6,232 nucleotides of DNA from Alphaproteobacteria bacterium (GTDB taxonomy: Bacteria; Pseudomonadota; Alphaproteobacteria; Rs-D84): contig JAGCRE010000007.1 in NCBI GenBank assembly GCA_017964865.1, positions 1-6,232 on the forward strand. Reading direction: 5' to 3'. Numbering within the stretch: position 1 is the stretch's first letter; each line of letters begins with the position of its first letter. Below the pieces are notes generated by a model. The model worked only from the letters and a program-made list of their open reading frames with translations. It did not search any database and was not told the origin of the DNA. Below are positions 6,028-6,232 of the stretch, piece by piece. The position numbers were made by a program, and so were the translations under genes.

Positions 6028-6232
6028 TTATTTCATTCTTACATAACCAACTTTTCTGTTTTTGCCACCCATATACCAATCGATGATAACCTTACTTAAC
6101 AACATACATGTGAACAATGTTGTTAACACACCGATTGACAAAGTTACGGCAAACCCACGAATTGGACCCGCACCAAATTGGAACAAAATCAACGCACAGA
6201 TAAGGTTCGTTAATTCACCATCCAACACAGCC
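6028..6232 (-). CDS. secD: Sec translocon accessory subunit SecD, C-terminal fragment
   Basis: Only the last 67 complete codons are in the window; the gene enters from the right edge and ends with TAA at 6030-6028. The visible protein has the last membrane segments of SecD: AVLDGELTNLICALILFQFG, then GPIRGFAVTLSIGVLTTLFT, a hydrophobic segment (CMLLSKVIIDWY) and a short basic tail (GGKNRKVGYVRMK). GPIRGFAVTLSIGxLT is close to the SecD family pattern, and secF lies 21 nt downstream, as expected. The loop before the segment reads DGELTN where DANLTT or a close variant is usual. A GTG at 6228-6226 is in frame, but it is inside the gene and not a start. Confidence 0.94.
   Translation of the reverse strand, partial: AVLDGELTNLICALILFQFGAGPIRGFAVTLSIGVLTTLFTCMLLSKVIIDWYMGGKNRKVGYVRMK

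Noticed and set aside
6028..6228. Stand-alone 66-codon gene starting with GTG at 6228
   Set aside because: The frame stays open to the window edge and matches the SecD C-terminus, so this GTG is an internal codon of a truncated gene.
1..6232. CRISPR arrays, tRNAs, rRNAs, transposases, phage genes, attachment sites
   Set aside because: I saw no regularly spaced repeats, cloverleaf-like segments, integrase or transposase motifs, or terminal inverted repeats. Intergenic space is only about 20-110 nt per gap.

Overview
The window reads as a compact, AT-leaning chromosomal segment of a Gram-negative bacterium. All supported genes lie on the minus strand, so the region is transcribed from right to left. 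SecF resembles alphaproteobacterial SecF as I remember that family, especially the stretch after transmembrane segment 4 (KYHKMPMDELIDLSVNE, then LSRT). FtsK ends in a typical proteobacterial gamma domain. My working assignment is a divergent, reduced-GC alphaproteobacterium, possibly an uncultured or host-associated lineage. This is an inference from motif recall, not from a search.

Right part (about 6232 to 2871), probably one operon read leftwards: the 3' end of secD, then secF, then a signal-peptide-bearing PDZ/S41 protein, then a PAP2-family membrane phosphatase. Gaps are 21, 30 and 19 nt. The three complete genes each have a G-run Shine-Dalgarno sequence 5-6 nt before the start. SecD and SecF form the proton-driven accessory module of the Sec translocon. 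The S41 protein would be exported to the periplasm and the PAP2 protein would sit in the inner membrane, so the cluster has an envelope-biogenesis theme. The main surprise is that the S41 protein keeps the fold motifs of a C-terminal processing peptidase but has lost the catalytic Ser, Lys and Gln, so it is probably a pseudoprotease.

Middle (2870 to 631): a 38-nt gap almost filled by a 9-bp perfect inverted repeat, a weak terminator or attenuator, followed by ftsK. FtsK is complete (733 aa) with four membrane segments, a very short charged linker, a RecA-type motor with unusual residues near two motifs, and a C-terminal winged-helix gamma domain. A strong intrinsic terminator begins at its stop codon.

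Left part (about 606 to 1): a roughly 80-nt AT-rich regulatory gap with a near-ideal extended -10 promoter and an AGGAG ribosome site. These drive a separately transcribed secreted or outer-membrane protein of unknown function, which has a signal peptide and a Ser/Thr/Arg-rich N-terminal region with a short tandem repeat. That gene runs off the left edge.

I saw no tRNA, rRNA, CRISPR array, insertion sequence or phage gene. Apart from the pseudoprotease and the smaller oddities listed, this is core envelope and chromosome-segregation territory rather than a mobile or defence region.
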